A DNA stretch of 25,171 nt, taken from assembly GCA_004554385.1 (NCBI GenBank), contig SFMO01000124.1, positions 1 through 25,171 of the forward strand, in the 5' to 3' direction. Positions within the stretch are counted from its first letter, which is position 1; each line of letters begins with the position of its first letter. The notes under the pieces were generated by a model. That model was not told the DNA's origin and made no database searches. It saw nothing but the letters and a program-made list of their open reading frames with translations. The position numbers and the translations under genes were made by a program. Shown here one piece after another: positions 1-6,874 of the stretch. Source of the stretch: Ruminococcus flavefaciens. Lineage in GTDB: Bacteria > Bacillota > Clostridia > Oscillospirales > Ruminococcaceae.

Positions 1-1354
1 CAACACAGAAGCGTGAGAACACTTCATCAACAACTGCATCTGTGACTTTTTCACCTGTAAGCTGAAGCAATGATTGCTCAGCTTCATCAAGAATAATATT
101 GACTGCATCAAGCATTTCACCGATTTCAAGTGATAAAATAGCACTTTCAATACCTTCAAGTGCTTTATCGATACACTTTTTCTGACGTTCATTTGCAGCA
201 GTTGCTGTACCAAAATCAGCTTCACTGAGTTTAAATATCTCTTCAATACAGTCATGGAGCTCATTCACACCCGTACTTTCTTTAGCTGATAAATATACTA
301 TATGTTTAATTTTATCTTTTAAAAGGGAAGTGTCAATTACCTGCTCAACATCATTTTTATTAATAACGGCGATCGTGTTATTAATGTTAATTTTATTAAT
401 TAAATAAAAATCGTCCTCGGTGAGCGGACAACTTCCATCAAAAACAGCAATCACAAGCTCTGATGAATTTATCATTTTTTCAGCCATGTCAACTCCGATA
501 CCTTCGATCATATCGTCAGTTTCGTGAATACCTGCGGTGTCAGAGAGCCTCAGTGTAATATCACCGATCCGTACCGACTCCTCAATAATATCACGAGTCG
601 TACCTGCGATCTCAGTCACAATACTTCTCTCGCAGCCGCTGAGACAATTGAACAGTGTGGATTTACCCACATTCGGACGTCCGATTATAGCAGTTGCAAC
701 TCCCTCACGAAGTATTCTTCCGCTGTCATAATTCTTCACCAGTGATCTGAGGTCATCGCGTATCTCCCTGAGCTCATCACCAAGGACCTCAGGACGCACC
801 TCCGGAATATCCTCCTCGGGATAATCAGCCCACGCCGCAAGGTCACCAAGTATCTTCATCATCTTGTCAGAGCACTTCTTAGCCTTCTTATAAGCAGCTC
901 CCTCGCGGAGGTTCTCAGCCATTTTCATTTCGCGCTCTCCCTTGGCGGAGATTATATCCATGACAGCCTCAGCCTTCATCAGGTCAAGCTTACCGTTGAG
1001 ATAAGCTCTTTTGGTGAACTCGCCTGCTTCCGCATTGACAGCTCCGTTAGCAAGAGCCGCGCGGAGCACACGCTTTGTAATGTACAGACCGCCATGACAT
1101 GACAGCTCCGCAATATCCTCACCCGTATAGCTGTGAGGTGCTCGGAACACTGTCAGTATACAGTCATCAAGTCTTTCATCGCCATCGTGAGCGATACCGT
1201 ATGCGCAGGTATAGCCTACCATGTCAGCCACCTTTTTTTCGCCGTAAGGGGAGAATATCCTCTCAGCCACCTTTATAGCATCTTCACCCGAAATGCGTAT
1301 GACGGCTATTCCGCCCACTGCATTCGGAGTTGAAACAGCAGCAATAGTTGACAT
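1..1354 (-). CDS. mnmE: tRNA modification GTPase MnmE, 3' end cut by window edge
   Basis: With MnmG, MnmE makes the carboxymethylaminomethyl group on wobble uridine 34 of certain tRNAs in the cytoplasm. About 451 codons are visible. The reading frame runs off the edge inside the C-terminal Cys motif (FCVG, normally FC(I/V)GK), so only about two residues and the stop are missing. The N-terminal TrmE folate-binding domain begins MSTIAAVSTPNAVGGIAVIR. The G domain is complete: GRPNVGKS at 225-232, GTTRD just after, DTAG at 272-275 and NKND at 332-335. The ATG at 1352-1354 follows a GGAAGTG ribosome site. It is the last gene of the rpmH-to-mnmE block and is separated from jag by a terminator hairpin. 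mnmG would be expected beyond the edge but is not visible. Confidence 0.97.
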   Translation of the reverse strand, partial: MSTIAAVSTPNAVGGIAVIRISGEDAIKVAERIFSPYGEKKVADMVGYTCAYGIAHDGDERLDDCILTVFRAPHSYTGEDIAELSCHGGLYITKRVLRAALANGAVNAEAGEFTKRAYLNGKLDLMKAEAVMDIISAKGEREMKMAENLREGAAYKKAKKCSDKMMKILGDLAAWADYPEEDIPEVRPEVLGDELREIRDDLRSLVKNYDSGRILREGVATAIIGRPNVGKSTLFNCLSGCERSIVTEIAGTTRDIIEESVRIGDITLRLSDTAGIHETDDMIEGIGVDMAEKMINSSELVIAVFDGSCPLTEDDFYLINKININNTIAVINKNDVEQVIDTSLLKDKIKHIVYLSAKESTGVNELHDCIEEIFKLSEADFGTATAANERQKKCIDKALEGIESAILSLEIGEMLDAVNIILDEAEQSLLQLTGEKVTDAVVDEVFSRFCV

Positions 1355-1367
1355 TTTATCACTTCCT

Positions 1368-1396
1368 AAAAAAACAACGGCATAAAGCCGTTGTTT
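1368..1396 (-). terminator. Intrinsic terminator between jag and mnmE
   Basis: On the minus strand a perfect 10-bp stem (AAACAACGGC with GCCGTTGTTT, 5-base loop) is followed by a run of seven T. It begins 11 bases after the jag stop. The mnmE ribosome site starts within a few bases of the T run, so mnmE must rely on read-through or on a promoter inside jag. Confidence 0.85.
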
Positions 1397-1407
1397 CAGA
1401 TATTCTA

Positions 1408-2508
1408 TTAAAGCTCGATCTTACCGTAAAGACCGCCCTGGATCTCGTCCTCAGGCTTTGGTCTCTTGTAATCCTTCTCAAAGCTTGTTGAGAGGTCAAC
1501 GCTTCTGCGCTCCATGTTTACCTCTCTGTCGCGGTTTCTTCTTTCTCCGCCGCGTCTGTCGTTTCTTCTGCCGCCGTCACGGCGATTGTCGCGTCTTCCG
1601 CCGCCTCTTCTCGGGTTATTGGAAGAAATAATTATCTTTCTGTAAGGCTCTTCACCAACTGAACGTGAAGAAACGCCTTCTATATTTGAGATAGCCGAGT
1701 GGATAACTCTTCTCTCGTATGGATTCATAGGCTCAAGGGGCTGTGAACGTCCTGTTCTGAGAACAGACTTTGCAACCTTTGCAGCCAGCTGCTCAAGAGT
1801 TTCCTTTCTCTTGCTTCTGTAGCCGAGGCAGTCGATTGTGATCCTGTAGTAGTCCTTGTCGCCCTTGTTAGCGATGATTGAGCAGAGGTACTGGATAGCG
1901 TCGAGAGTCTCGCCGCGTCTTCCAATGATAGTACCGTTATTATTGCTTTCGATATTGATAACAGCACCTGTCTCATTCTGATAAACCTGGAACTCAACTT
2001 CTATATCCATAGCTCTGAGGATGCTTGTTATGTAATCCTTGGCAAGCTTTACCTTAGGATTTATAAGAGCCTCGTCCTCGATGAGAGTGAAGTTATCGAG
2101 TGAATAAGCCTCTTCATCGTCTACAGCCTCAGCAGGATTCTCTGCTGCTGGTTCAGCAGCTGTCTCTGTCTTTGTTTCAGCAGCCTTTACATCTGCTGTT
2201 GTTTCTGTAGTTACAACAGGCTTTGGCTCGGGAGCTGTTTTAGTTACAGGCTCTTCAGCCTTTGGTGCAGGAGCAGTAGTCACAGGAGCCTTAGGAGCTT
2301 CAGCAGCAGCCTTGGGAGCAGCAACAGGTGCGCTTACAGTATCATTAACTGTAGCCTTTACCTTTGCTTCCTTTGAACCGATACCGAAAAGACCTTTTTT
2401 GCCTTCATCGAGGATCTCAAACTTGATCTCACTGATCTTCTTTCCGAATTTTTCTGCTGCGAGTTCCTTAGCCTCGTCAACAGATCTTGCTGTAAAAATT
2501 TCAGTCAT
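1408..2508 (-). CDS. jag: RNA-binding protein Jag (KhpB/EloR type)
   Basis: 366-aa cytoplasmic RNA-binding protein of the Jag/KhpB family, tied in other Firmicutes to cell elongation and division control. Visible parts: a Jag_N domain at 1-52 (MTEIFTARSVDEAKELAAEKFG); a long Ala/Pro/Thr/Glu linker at about 53-145; a KH domain at about 150-225 with the GRRG loop at 196-199; an R3H domain at about 230-296; then an unusual Arg/Gly/Asp-rich tail at about 299-330 and a conserved-looking end at 335-366. The start is placed at the ATG with GGAGGTATAAGT in front. An ATG eight codons upstream lacks such a site. The gene lies 20 bp after yidC, its usual partner. The Arg-rich tail is not part of standard Jag proteins and may add RNA contacts (inference). 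Confidence 0.95.
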   Translation of the reverse strand: MTEIFTARSVDEAKELAAEKFGKKISEIKFEILDEGKKGLFGIGSKEAKVKATVNDTVSAPVAAPKAAAEAPKAPVTTAPAPKAEEPVTKTAPEPKPVVTTETTADVKAAETKTETAAEPAAENPAEAVDDEEAYSLDNFTLIEDEALINPKVKLAKDYITSILRAMDIEVEFQVYQNETGAVINIESNNNGTIIGRRGETLDAIQYLCSIIANKGDKDYYRITIDCLGYRSKRKETLEQLAAKVAKSVLRTGRSQPLEPMNPYERRVIHSAISNIEGVSSRSVGEEPYRKIIISSNNPRRGGGRRDNRRDGGRRNDRRGGERRNRDREVNMERRSVDLSTSFEKDYKRPKPEDEIQGGLYGKIEL

Positions 2509-2528
2509 ACTTATACCTCCCTGAGGAA

Positions 2529-3650
2529 TCAATCCTCATCATCGTTGTCCTCATAAGAATCGCCGTATTTTTCAGCCATACGTTTTCTTGCTTCCTTGAG
2601 TCTGTCACGGTTCTGCTTATTCTGCTCAGAGCGTGAAACTCCGTTTGCCTTGCCTGATGAAGAACCGCCGCCGTTCTGCTGATCGAGAGCAGCCTGCTGC
2701 TCAAGCATTTTCTGCATGAAGGTTTTCTTATTCGGATGTTTTTCTGCGTATATTCTTGCTTTTTCTTTTTCCTTTTCGTTTATCACCTTAGTACGCTCGG
2801 GAGTGAAGTAGCAGTTAAGCGCAAAGGTTATGATGAATGAAAAGACAGATGACCATATCCAGTAGAAGCCGACACCTGCAGGCACCTGGAATGCGAACCA
2901 GATTGAGAGGAGTGGAAGACCGTACATCATGACAGCCATACATCCGCCGCCTGCCTGCTGCATAGTTGGGTTAGTCTTTTTCTGATGTATCTGGCTGTAA
3001 ACAGATACAAGGAGCTGTGAAAGACCTGCAAGGAAGGGAATAGCAGCGAGTATAACAGCTTCCTTAGTCCATGAATCGGGGTGGATAGTAGGTGTCTTGC
3101 CAAGGTTAGCGCCGAAGAGGGTAAATCTCTCATTGAACTGGCTTACCTTTGATAAGAAATTCTCGCCGAGAGAGGCATACTTGTCGCCGTTATCTCTCAG
3201 GTGCTCCATAGTCATGAGCTCACATCTGAGGTTCTTTGTATCCACACCTGCGATCTCACAGGCTTTTTCGATAATATCCTTTGATATATTGAGGATATGT
3301 GTCACAGGCTTATAAATAACGTCAATAACACCGAAGAGGAGGAACATCTGGATAAATGCGGGGAGACATGAACCCATTGGGTTTACGCCCTCCTGCTGGT
3401 ACAGCTTCTGCTGTTCTTCCTGTAATCTCTGTGGATTATTGGCGAAACTTTTCTTGAGTTTTTCCAACTTCGGATTAAGAAGCTGCATTCTTGCTGCGCC
3501 CTTCTGGGTCTTATAATTGACCGGGAAGAGCAGTATCTTCGTAACTACCGTAAACAGTATGATAGCCACGGCATAGTTATTGCATATCGAGTAAATAAGT
3601 CTCATCAGATAGCCGAAAGGCACACCGATAATGTCATAAAGTGCGTTCAA
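2529..3650 (-). CDS. yidC: Membrane protein insertase YidC/Oxa1 (SpoIIIJ type)
   Basis: Inserts and folds membrane proteins alone or with SecYEG. 373 aa, the short Gram-positive form without the large periplasmic P1 domain. Predicted membrane spans lie at about 27-45, 96-116, 197-218, 238-256 and 262-283. A positive residue, K38 in VVTKILLFP, sits where the hydrophilic groove carries its conserved basic residue. No lipobox is seen at the N-terminus, unlike many Gram-positive homologues. The extracytoplasmic loop after the second of these spans (about 117-196) is long. The C-terminal tail (from about 284) is strongly charged, as expected for ribosome contact. The start is TTG at 3648-3650 behind GAGGGATGA. 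The nearby ATG at 3655-3657 is in another frame. yidD lies 20 bp upstream and jag 20 bp downstream. Confidence 0.96.
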   Translation of the reverse strand: MNALYDIIGVPFGYLMRLIYSICNNYAVAIILFTVVTKILLFPVNYKTQKGAARMQLLNPKLEKLKKSFANNPQRLQEEQQKLYQQEGVNPMGSCLPAFIQMFLLFGVIDVIYKPVTHILNISKDIIEKACEIAGVDTKNLRCELMTMEHLRDNGDKYASLGENFLSKVSQFNERFTLFGANLGKTPTIHPDSWTKEAVILAAIPFLAGLSQLLVSVYSQIHQKKTNPTMQQAGGGCMAVMMYGLPLLSIWFAFQVPAGVGFYWIWSSVFSFIITFALNCYFTPERTKVINEKEKEKARIYAEKHPNKKTFMQKMLEQQAALDQQNGGGSSSGKANGVSRSEQNKQNRDRLKEARKRMAEKYGDSYEDNDDED

Positions 3651-3670
3651 TATTCATCCCTCTTAAATCT

Positions 3671-3949
3671 CTATTTGTTTTCATCTTCAGAATAATCAGG
3701 GTCAACGTAATCGTACTTTCTGACTCTGAAGGTGAATTTTTCGGGGACGTGGTCTATACCGCCCATTGACCATGGATTGCAGCGGAGTATCCTCCACACG
3801 GCAAGAGCCGAACCCCTTATTGCACCAAATCTTTCGACAGCCTTCAAGGCGTAGGTGCTGCAAGTAGGATAGTACTTACACTTAGGGGGAAAAAGCGGGG
3901 ATATGAATTTACGGTAAAATTTTATGATCCCCAGAACAATATATCTCAT
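3671..3949 (-). CDS. yidD: Membrane protein insertion efficiency factor YidD
   Basis: 92-aa small protein that assists membrane-protein insertion and is nearly always encoded between rnpA and yidC. The family core is clear: an amphipathic N-terminus with FYRKFISPLFPPKCKYYPTC, then STYALKAVERFG and the RILRCNPWSMGGIDHVP signature. Cysteines at CKYYPTC and RCNP are conserved. The ATG overlaps the rnpA stop as ATGA, so translation is probably coupled. The C-terminal tail is short and acidic. Confidence 0.96.
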   Translation of the reverse strand: MRYIVLGIIKFYRKFISPLFPPKCKYYPTCSTYALKAVERFGAIRGSALAVWRILRCNPWSMGGIDHVPEKFTFRVRKYDYVDPDYSEDENK

Positions 3950-4314
3950 ACACGCTTGTTCTTATTATCGAAGCTTCTGAACATCTTATTTATGTCATTT
4001 ACTCCGTACTTGTTCATATAGCCGCAGTATTCGTCTGATTTGATACTGCAGATGGCAGTTCTTGCAACTATTACTATATCCATGCCCACAGGCAGTTCTG
4101 CCTCTGCATTACTGTAGGCGAGTCTGATCAGTCTTTTAGCTCTGTTGCGGCAGACGGCATTGCCCACTTTTTTTCCTGCGGTTATACCGAGGCGGTTAAA
4201 GGGCTTTCCGTTTGGTCTGACATATATGACCGAGTATTTTGAAGCGGCATACCTGCCCTTTTTGTAAAGAGCAAGGAAGTCCTTATTATCGTTCAATATT
4301 TCCGTATAAAGCAT
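3946..4314 (-). CDS. rnpA: Ribonuclease P protein component
   Basis: Protein subunit of RNase P, which with the RNA subunit removes the 5' leader from pre-tRNA. 122 aa from the chosen start. The RNR signature is at 56-64 (CRNRAKRLI), inside KKVGNAVCRNRAKRLIRLAY. The usual N-terminus is present as NDFLALYKKG-like NKDFLALYKKGRYAA. A longer frame opens at 4353, but that start lies inside the terminator stem, so the ATG at 4312-4314 behind a weak GCAGGTG site is preferred. It lies downstream of rpmH across an intrinsic terminator and overlaps yidD by 4 bases. Confidence 0.95.
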   Translation of the reverse strand: MLYTEILNDNKDFLALYKKGRYAASKYSVIYVRPNGKPFNRLGITAGKKVGNAVCRNRAKRLIRLAYSNAEAELPVGMDIVIVARTAICSIKSDEYCGYMNKYGVNDINKMFRSFDNKNKRV

Positions 4315-4341
4315 AATTACACCTGCATAAGCCGTCCTAAC

Positions 4342-4373
4342 AAAAAAGACCACAAAATAAAGATTTTGTGGTC
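4342..4373 (-). terminator. Intrinsic terminator between rpmH and rnpA
   Basis: On the minus strand an 11-bp perfect stem (GACCACAAAAT with ATTTTGTGGTC, 4-base loop CTTT) is followed by six T. It lies 7 bases past the rpmH stop and about 27 bases before the rnpA start. It should make abundant L34 mRNA while lowering rnpA, yidD, yidC and jag to read-through levels. Confidence 0.85.
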
Positions 4374-4380
4374 AGCCTCG

Positions 4381-4515
4381 TCAGTGAGTTAATCTTGCTC
4401 TGCCCTTAGATCTTCTACGAGCTAAAACCTTTCTGCCGTTCTTTGTAGACATTCTCTTCATGAAGCCGTGCTCCTTCTTTCTGTGGAGCTTCTTAGGCTG
4501 ATATGTTCTTTTCAT
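4381..4515 (-). CDS. rpmH: 50S ribosomal protein L34
   Basis: 44-aa, very basic large-subunit ribosomal protein. The whole family pattern is visible: MKRTYQPKKLHRKKEHGFMK at the start, then RMSTKNGRKVLARRRSKGRARL. The start ATG at 4513-4515 follows a strong AGGAGG ribosome site. A longer upstream frame is not part of the protein. It is the first gene of the leftward block, driven by the consensus promoter at 4620-4648, with a roughly 100-base leader. Confidence 0.98.
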   Translation of the reverse strand: MKRTYQPKKLHRKKEHGFMKRMSTKNGRKVLARRRSKGRARLTH

Positions 4516-4619
4516 ATTCAGTGTCCTCCTCTCTGCGAATTGTATACAAGAGCCGCATTCACAGCTCTGACTAACGTGATTTACGCGCAGGGGCACTTCG
4601 CCCTGCATTACACTAAATC

Positions 4620-4648
4620 ATTATATATTAAAAAGTCAGCCATGTCAA
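4620..4648 (-). promoter_or_regulatory. Consensus sigma-A promoter of rpmH
   Basis: Reading the minus strand, TTGACA (4643-4648) and TATAAT (4620-4625) are separated by exactly 17 bases. Both hexamers are perfect. The predicted transcript starts near 4613, giving a leader of about 100 bases before rpmH. The leader contains a GC-rich hairpin (GCAGGG pairing with CCCTGC, about 4587-4606). Confidence 0.85.
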
Positions 4649-4945
4649 GCAATTCCCGAAATTTTTTAATATCCACACTGAATTTCAGTTTTTTTACCAA
4701 TATACCTTAAACAGTTGCAGGAGAAATTTCAACACTTTGTCCGATTTCAGCCCTGATGCGAGTAAATTAAAAATAACCCGTTTTTTGAGTAAAAAACTTA
4801 TTAACTTTGTGCTTTCCACAATTTCACACTCGAAAAACAGAACTTTGAAGGTCAATTTGAAAATTATTCAACACAGTTTTCAACAATATGTCAATTTGTG
4901 TGTGGAAAGAAGCTTTATTTTCTAAAACTTAATCTTGAAATACCC

Positions 4946-4974
4946 TTGCATTTCAACAGTCTTTATGGTATAAT
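4946..4974 (+). promoter_or_regulatory. dnaA promoter with a DnaA-box-like site in its spacer
   Basis: TTGCAT (4946-4951), a 17-base spacer and TATAAT (4969-4974), preceded by the extended element TGG. A box-like ATTTCAACA lies at 4950-4958, touching the -35 element and entering the spacer, which suggests autorepression by DnaA. The leader to the dnaA ATG is about 58 bases. Confidence 0.8.
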
Positions 4975-5038
4975 GGTCTTATATATTAATATAGGAGAGT
5001 ATCGTTATTTTTTCTCCAGGAAAATTACGGAGGTTTCT

Positions 5039-6409
5039 ATGAATTCATTTGACGAGGTTTTTGAGAAAGTAAAAGGCTACTGTCTCGAAAACGGAAAAAT
5101 ACCTGAGATTGCAATCAAAACTTGGATAAATCCACTTGTACCCTTAAATTTCAACGGCACTGAAGCTGTTTTCAGTGTTCAGACAGAATTCCAGAAGAAT
5201 ATAGTTATGACTACATATGAGGCTACTCTGAAGGAGGCTTTCCTCAACGTACTCGGACTCAATGTCAACATTGTCATCAATGTTGAATCTGATGAGCCGG
5301 AAAAGATAAAGGTCCCAACAGATGCCGAGCTTGAGCAGAAGCATGCTGAGCTTGAACAGTCATACAAATTCGCAAACTATGACTACACCTTCGATACATT
5401 CATCGAGGGACGCTCAAATGAGTTTGCTCTTGCCTGCAGTAAGTCTGTAGCCAAGAACTGCGGCTTAAAGGCTGTTCCCGACTATAATCCGCTGTTTATC
5501 TACGGTCCTTCGGGAATGGGAAAAACTCACCTCATCACAGCTATTGCCAATGAGGTAAGAAAGAATCACCCCGATTTCAATATCGTCTATGTTACCAGTG
5601 AGACCTTCGGAAGCGACCTTGTAAATGCCCTTAATAAGAGCTCTATATCCGATTTCCACGACAAGTACAGAAATGCGGATATACTCCTCATCGACGATAT
5701 TCAGTTCTTCTCGGGCAGAGAGCGTATGCAGGAGGAATTCTTCCATACCTTCTATAAACTCCATCAGGAGGGCAAGCAGATAGTTATCACGTCAGATAAG
5801 CCCCCGAAGGAGCTTCTCACTCTTGAAGAGCGTCTCCGCACACGTTTTGAGGGCGGTCTTATCGCAGATATATCTGCTCCTGATTATGAGACAAGACTTG
5901 CTATCATCAACAGAAAGTCTGAGCTCTTAGACCTTAAAATGCCCAGTGAAGTCGCTGAATTCATGGCAAACCGCCTCAAGTCAAACATCAGACAGCTTGA
6001 AGGCGCAGTTGTACGTCTCAAGGCACTCAATCACTTTGCAGGAAGCCCTATAACCATTTCCATGGCTCAGAGCGTAATGCGTGACGTCCTTGCTGACGAG
6101 CAGCCTATCCCGATCACTGTTGAGAAGATCATCTCAGAGGTATCCACTGTTTACGGCGTATCTCCCGACGATCTCCGCTCAAGCAAGCGCTCATCACAGA
6201 TCTCAACAGCACGTAAGGTAGCTATTTATGTAGTCCGCGAGATCACTCAGATGCCCCTTGCTTCCATTGGTACAGAGTTCGGCGGCAGAGACCATTCTAC
6301 TATCGTATACTCGGTAACAAGCGTTACAGAGTCTATGGAAAAGGATTCAAACCTCAAGAATCTTGTCAACGACATCATAAAGAACATCAAGGACAAGAGC
6401 AAGGTCTGA
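5039..6409 (+). CDS. dnaA: Chromosomal replication initiator protein DnaA
   Basis: 456-aa AAA+ initiator that binds DnaA boxes, opens the origin and loads the helicase. Domain I is about 1-80, followed by a short linker rich in Glu. The ATPase domain carries Walker A GPSGMGKTH at 156-164, Walker B ILLIDD at 215-220 and the arginine-finger region LRTRF at 266-270. Domain IV carries the DNA-binding signature GGRDHST at 415-421 (Ser replacing the more common Thr). The ATG at 5039-5041 has GGAGG seven bases ahead; the frame stays open upstream through the promoter, so longer starts are rejected. It lies between two DnaA-box-rich spacers and opens the dnaA-dnaN-yaaA-recF-remB-gyrB order. Confidence 0.98.
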   Translation: MNSFDEVFEKVKGYCLENGKIPEIAIKTWINPLVPLNFNGTEAVFSVQTEFQKNIVMTTYEATLKEAFLNVLGLNVNIVINVESDEPEKIKVPTDAELEQKHAELEQSYKFANYDYTFDTFIEGRSNEFALACSKSVAKNCGLKAVPDYNPLFIYGPSGMGKTHLITAIANEVRKNHPDFNIVYVTSETFGSDLVNALNKSSISDFHDKYRNADILLIDDIQFFSGRERMQEEFFHTFYKLHQEGKQIVITSDKPPKELLTLEERLRTRFEGGLIADISAPDYETRLAIINRKSELLDLKMPSEVAEFMANRLKSNIRQLEGAVVRLKALNHFAGSPITISMAQSVMRDVLADEQPIPITVEKIISEVSTVYGVSPDDLRSSKRSSQISTARKVAIYVVREITQMPLASIGTEFGGRDHSTIVYSVTSVTESMEKDSNLKNLVNDIIKNIKDKSKV

Positions 6410-6874
6410 GTCAACGTTCAAAGATGTTGAAAATGTTATTTCAACAGAGTTTTCAACATCGTGTTAAAAACTTGTTTGAAACAAAAATCTTAAATTTTAC
6501 AATGCCGGAAAGTGATCTTCGGATCGTGTGAGATATTATTTCAACACAGAGAACATTCAACACTCAACAGCTATGTGCAAAAACCACCGTAATAAAATTA
6601 AAAATTTCGTCTTTCCACCTTTTTCTCAACTTTTTTTCCTTTTCAACTCCACAAAGCCAAACTTTTTAAACACATGATCCGCTCCAATGAAAAAAATTCC
6701 CCAGTTTCAAAAATTTCACAACACCCGGTTGTGGACGAGCTTTTCGGCATATATCTTCATTTAACTACTATTCCAACTTTTCCACAGACACAATAACAAC
6801 AACAATATATTATATTCTTATCTTATCTTAGCTTATCATTCACAGGCTGAGAATTTTCACGGAGGCATATCATA
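6410..6874. other. oriC: oriC, downstream arm (dnaA-dnaN spacer)
   Basis: 465 bp without a gene. Box-like sites: inverted TTTTCAACA at 6425-6433, ATTTCAACA at 6438-6446, TTTTCAACA at 6450-6458 (the first and last are arms of an 11-bp inverted repeat, 6423-6433 and 6450-6460), ATTTCAACA at 6538-6546, CATTCAACA at 6554-6562, an inverted weak site at 6730-6738, and TTTTCCACA at 6778-6786, one mismatch from consensus. After the last box comes an AT-rich stretch (6787-6850) with AAC/AAT triplets and repeated CTTAT units. This layout, boxes then AT-rich DNA, is what the unwinding side of a Bacillus-type origin looks like. Confidence 0.8.
6476..6503 (+). promoter_or_regulatory. Candidate promoter for dnaN
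   Basis: TTGAAA (6476-6481), a 16-base spacer and TACAAT (6498-6503); each hexamer is one base from consensus. It lies just after three DnaA-box-like sites. The resulting leader would be about 365 bases and would cross the proposed unwinding region, so the assignment is tentative. Confidence 0.4.

Larger units (their letters stand above)
4516..5038. other. oriC: oriC, upstream arm (rpmH-dnaA spacer)
   Basis: 523 bp without a gene. It holds divergent promoters and DnaA-box-like 9-mers (consensus TTATCCACA): ATATCCACA at 4669-4677, ATTTCAACA at 4726-4734, CTTTCCACA at 4812-4820, TATTCAACA at 4865-4873, TTTTCAACA at 4877-4885, an inverted CTTTCCACA at 4901-4909, and ATTTCAACA at 4950-4958. Location between rpmH and dnaA, divergent gene direction and box density match the upstream half of a Bacillus-type bipartite origin. 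The TTTTCAACA form differs from the consensus at two positions, so binding by this DnaA is inferred from repetition. Confidence 0.8.

Noticed and set aside
4315..4353. N-terminal extension of RnpA starting at 4353
   Set aside because: The start codon lies in the terminator stem and the extension has no family similarity; the ATG at 4312-4314 gives the normal N-terminus.
4898..5038. N-terminal extension of DnaA starting at 4898
   Set aside because: It would pass through the dnaA promoter and a DnaA box; GGAGG directly precedes the ATG at 5039.
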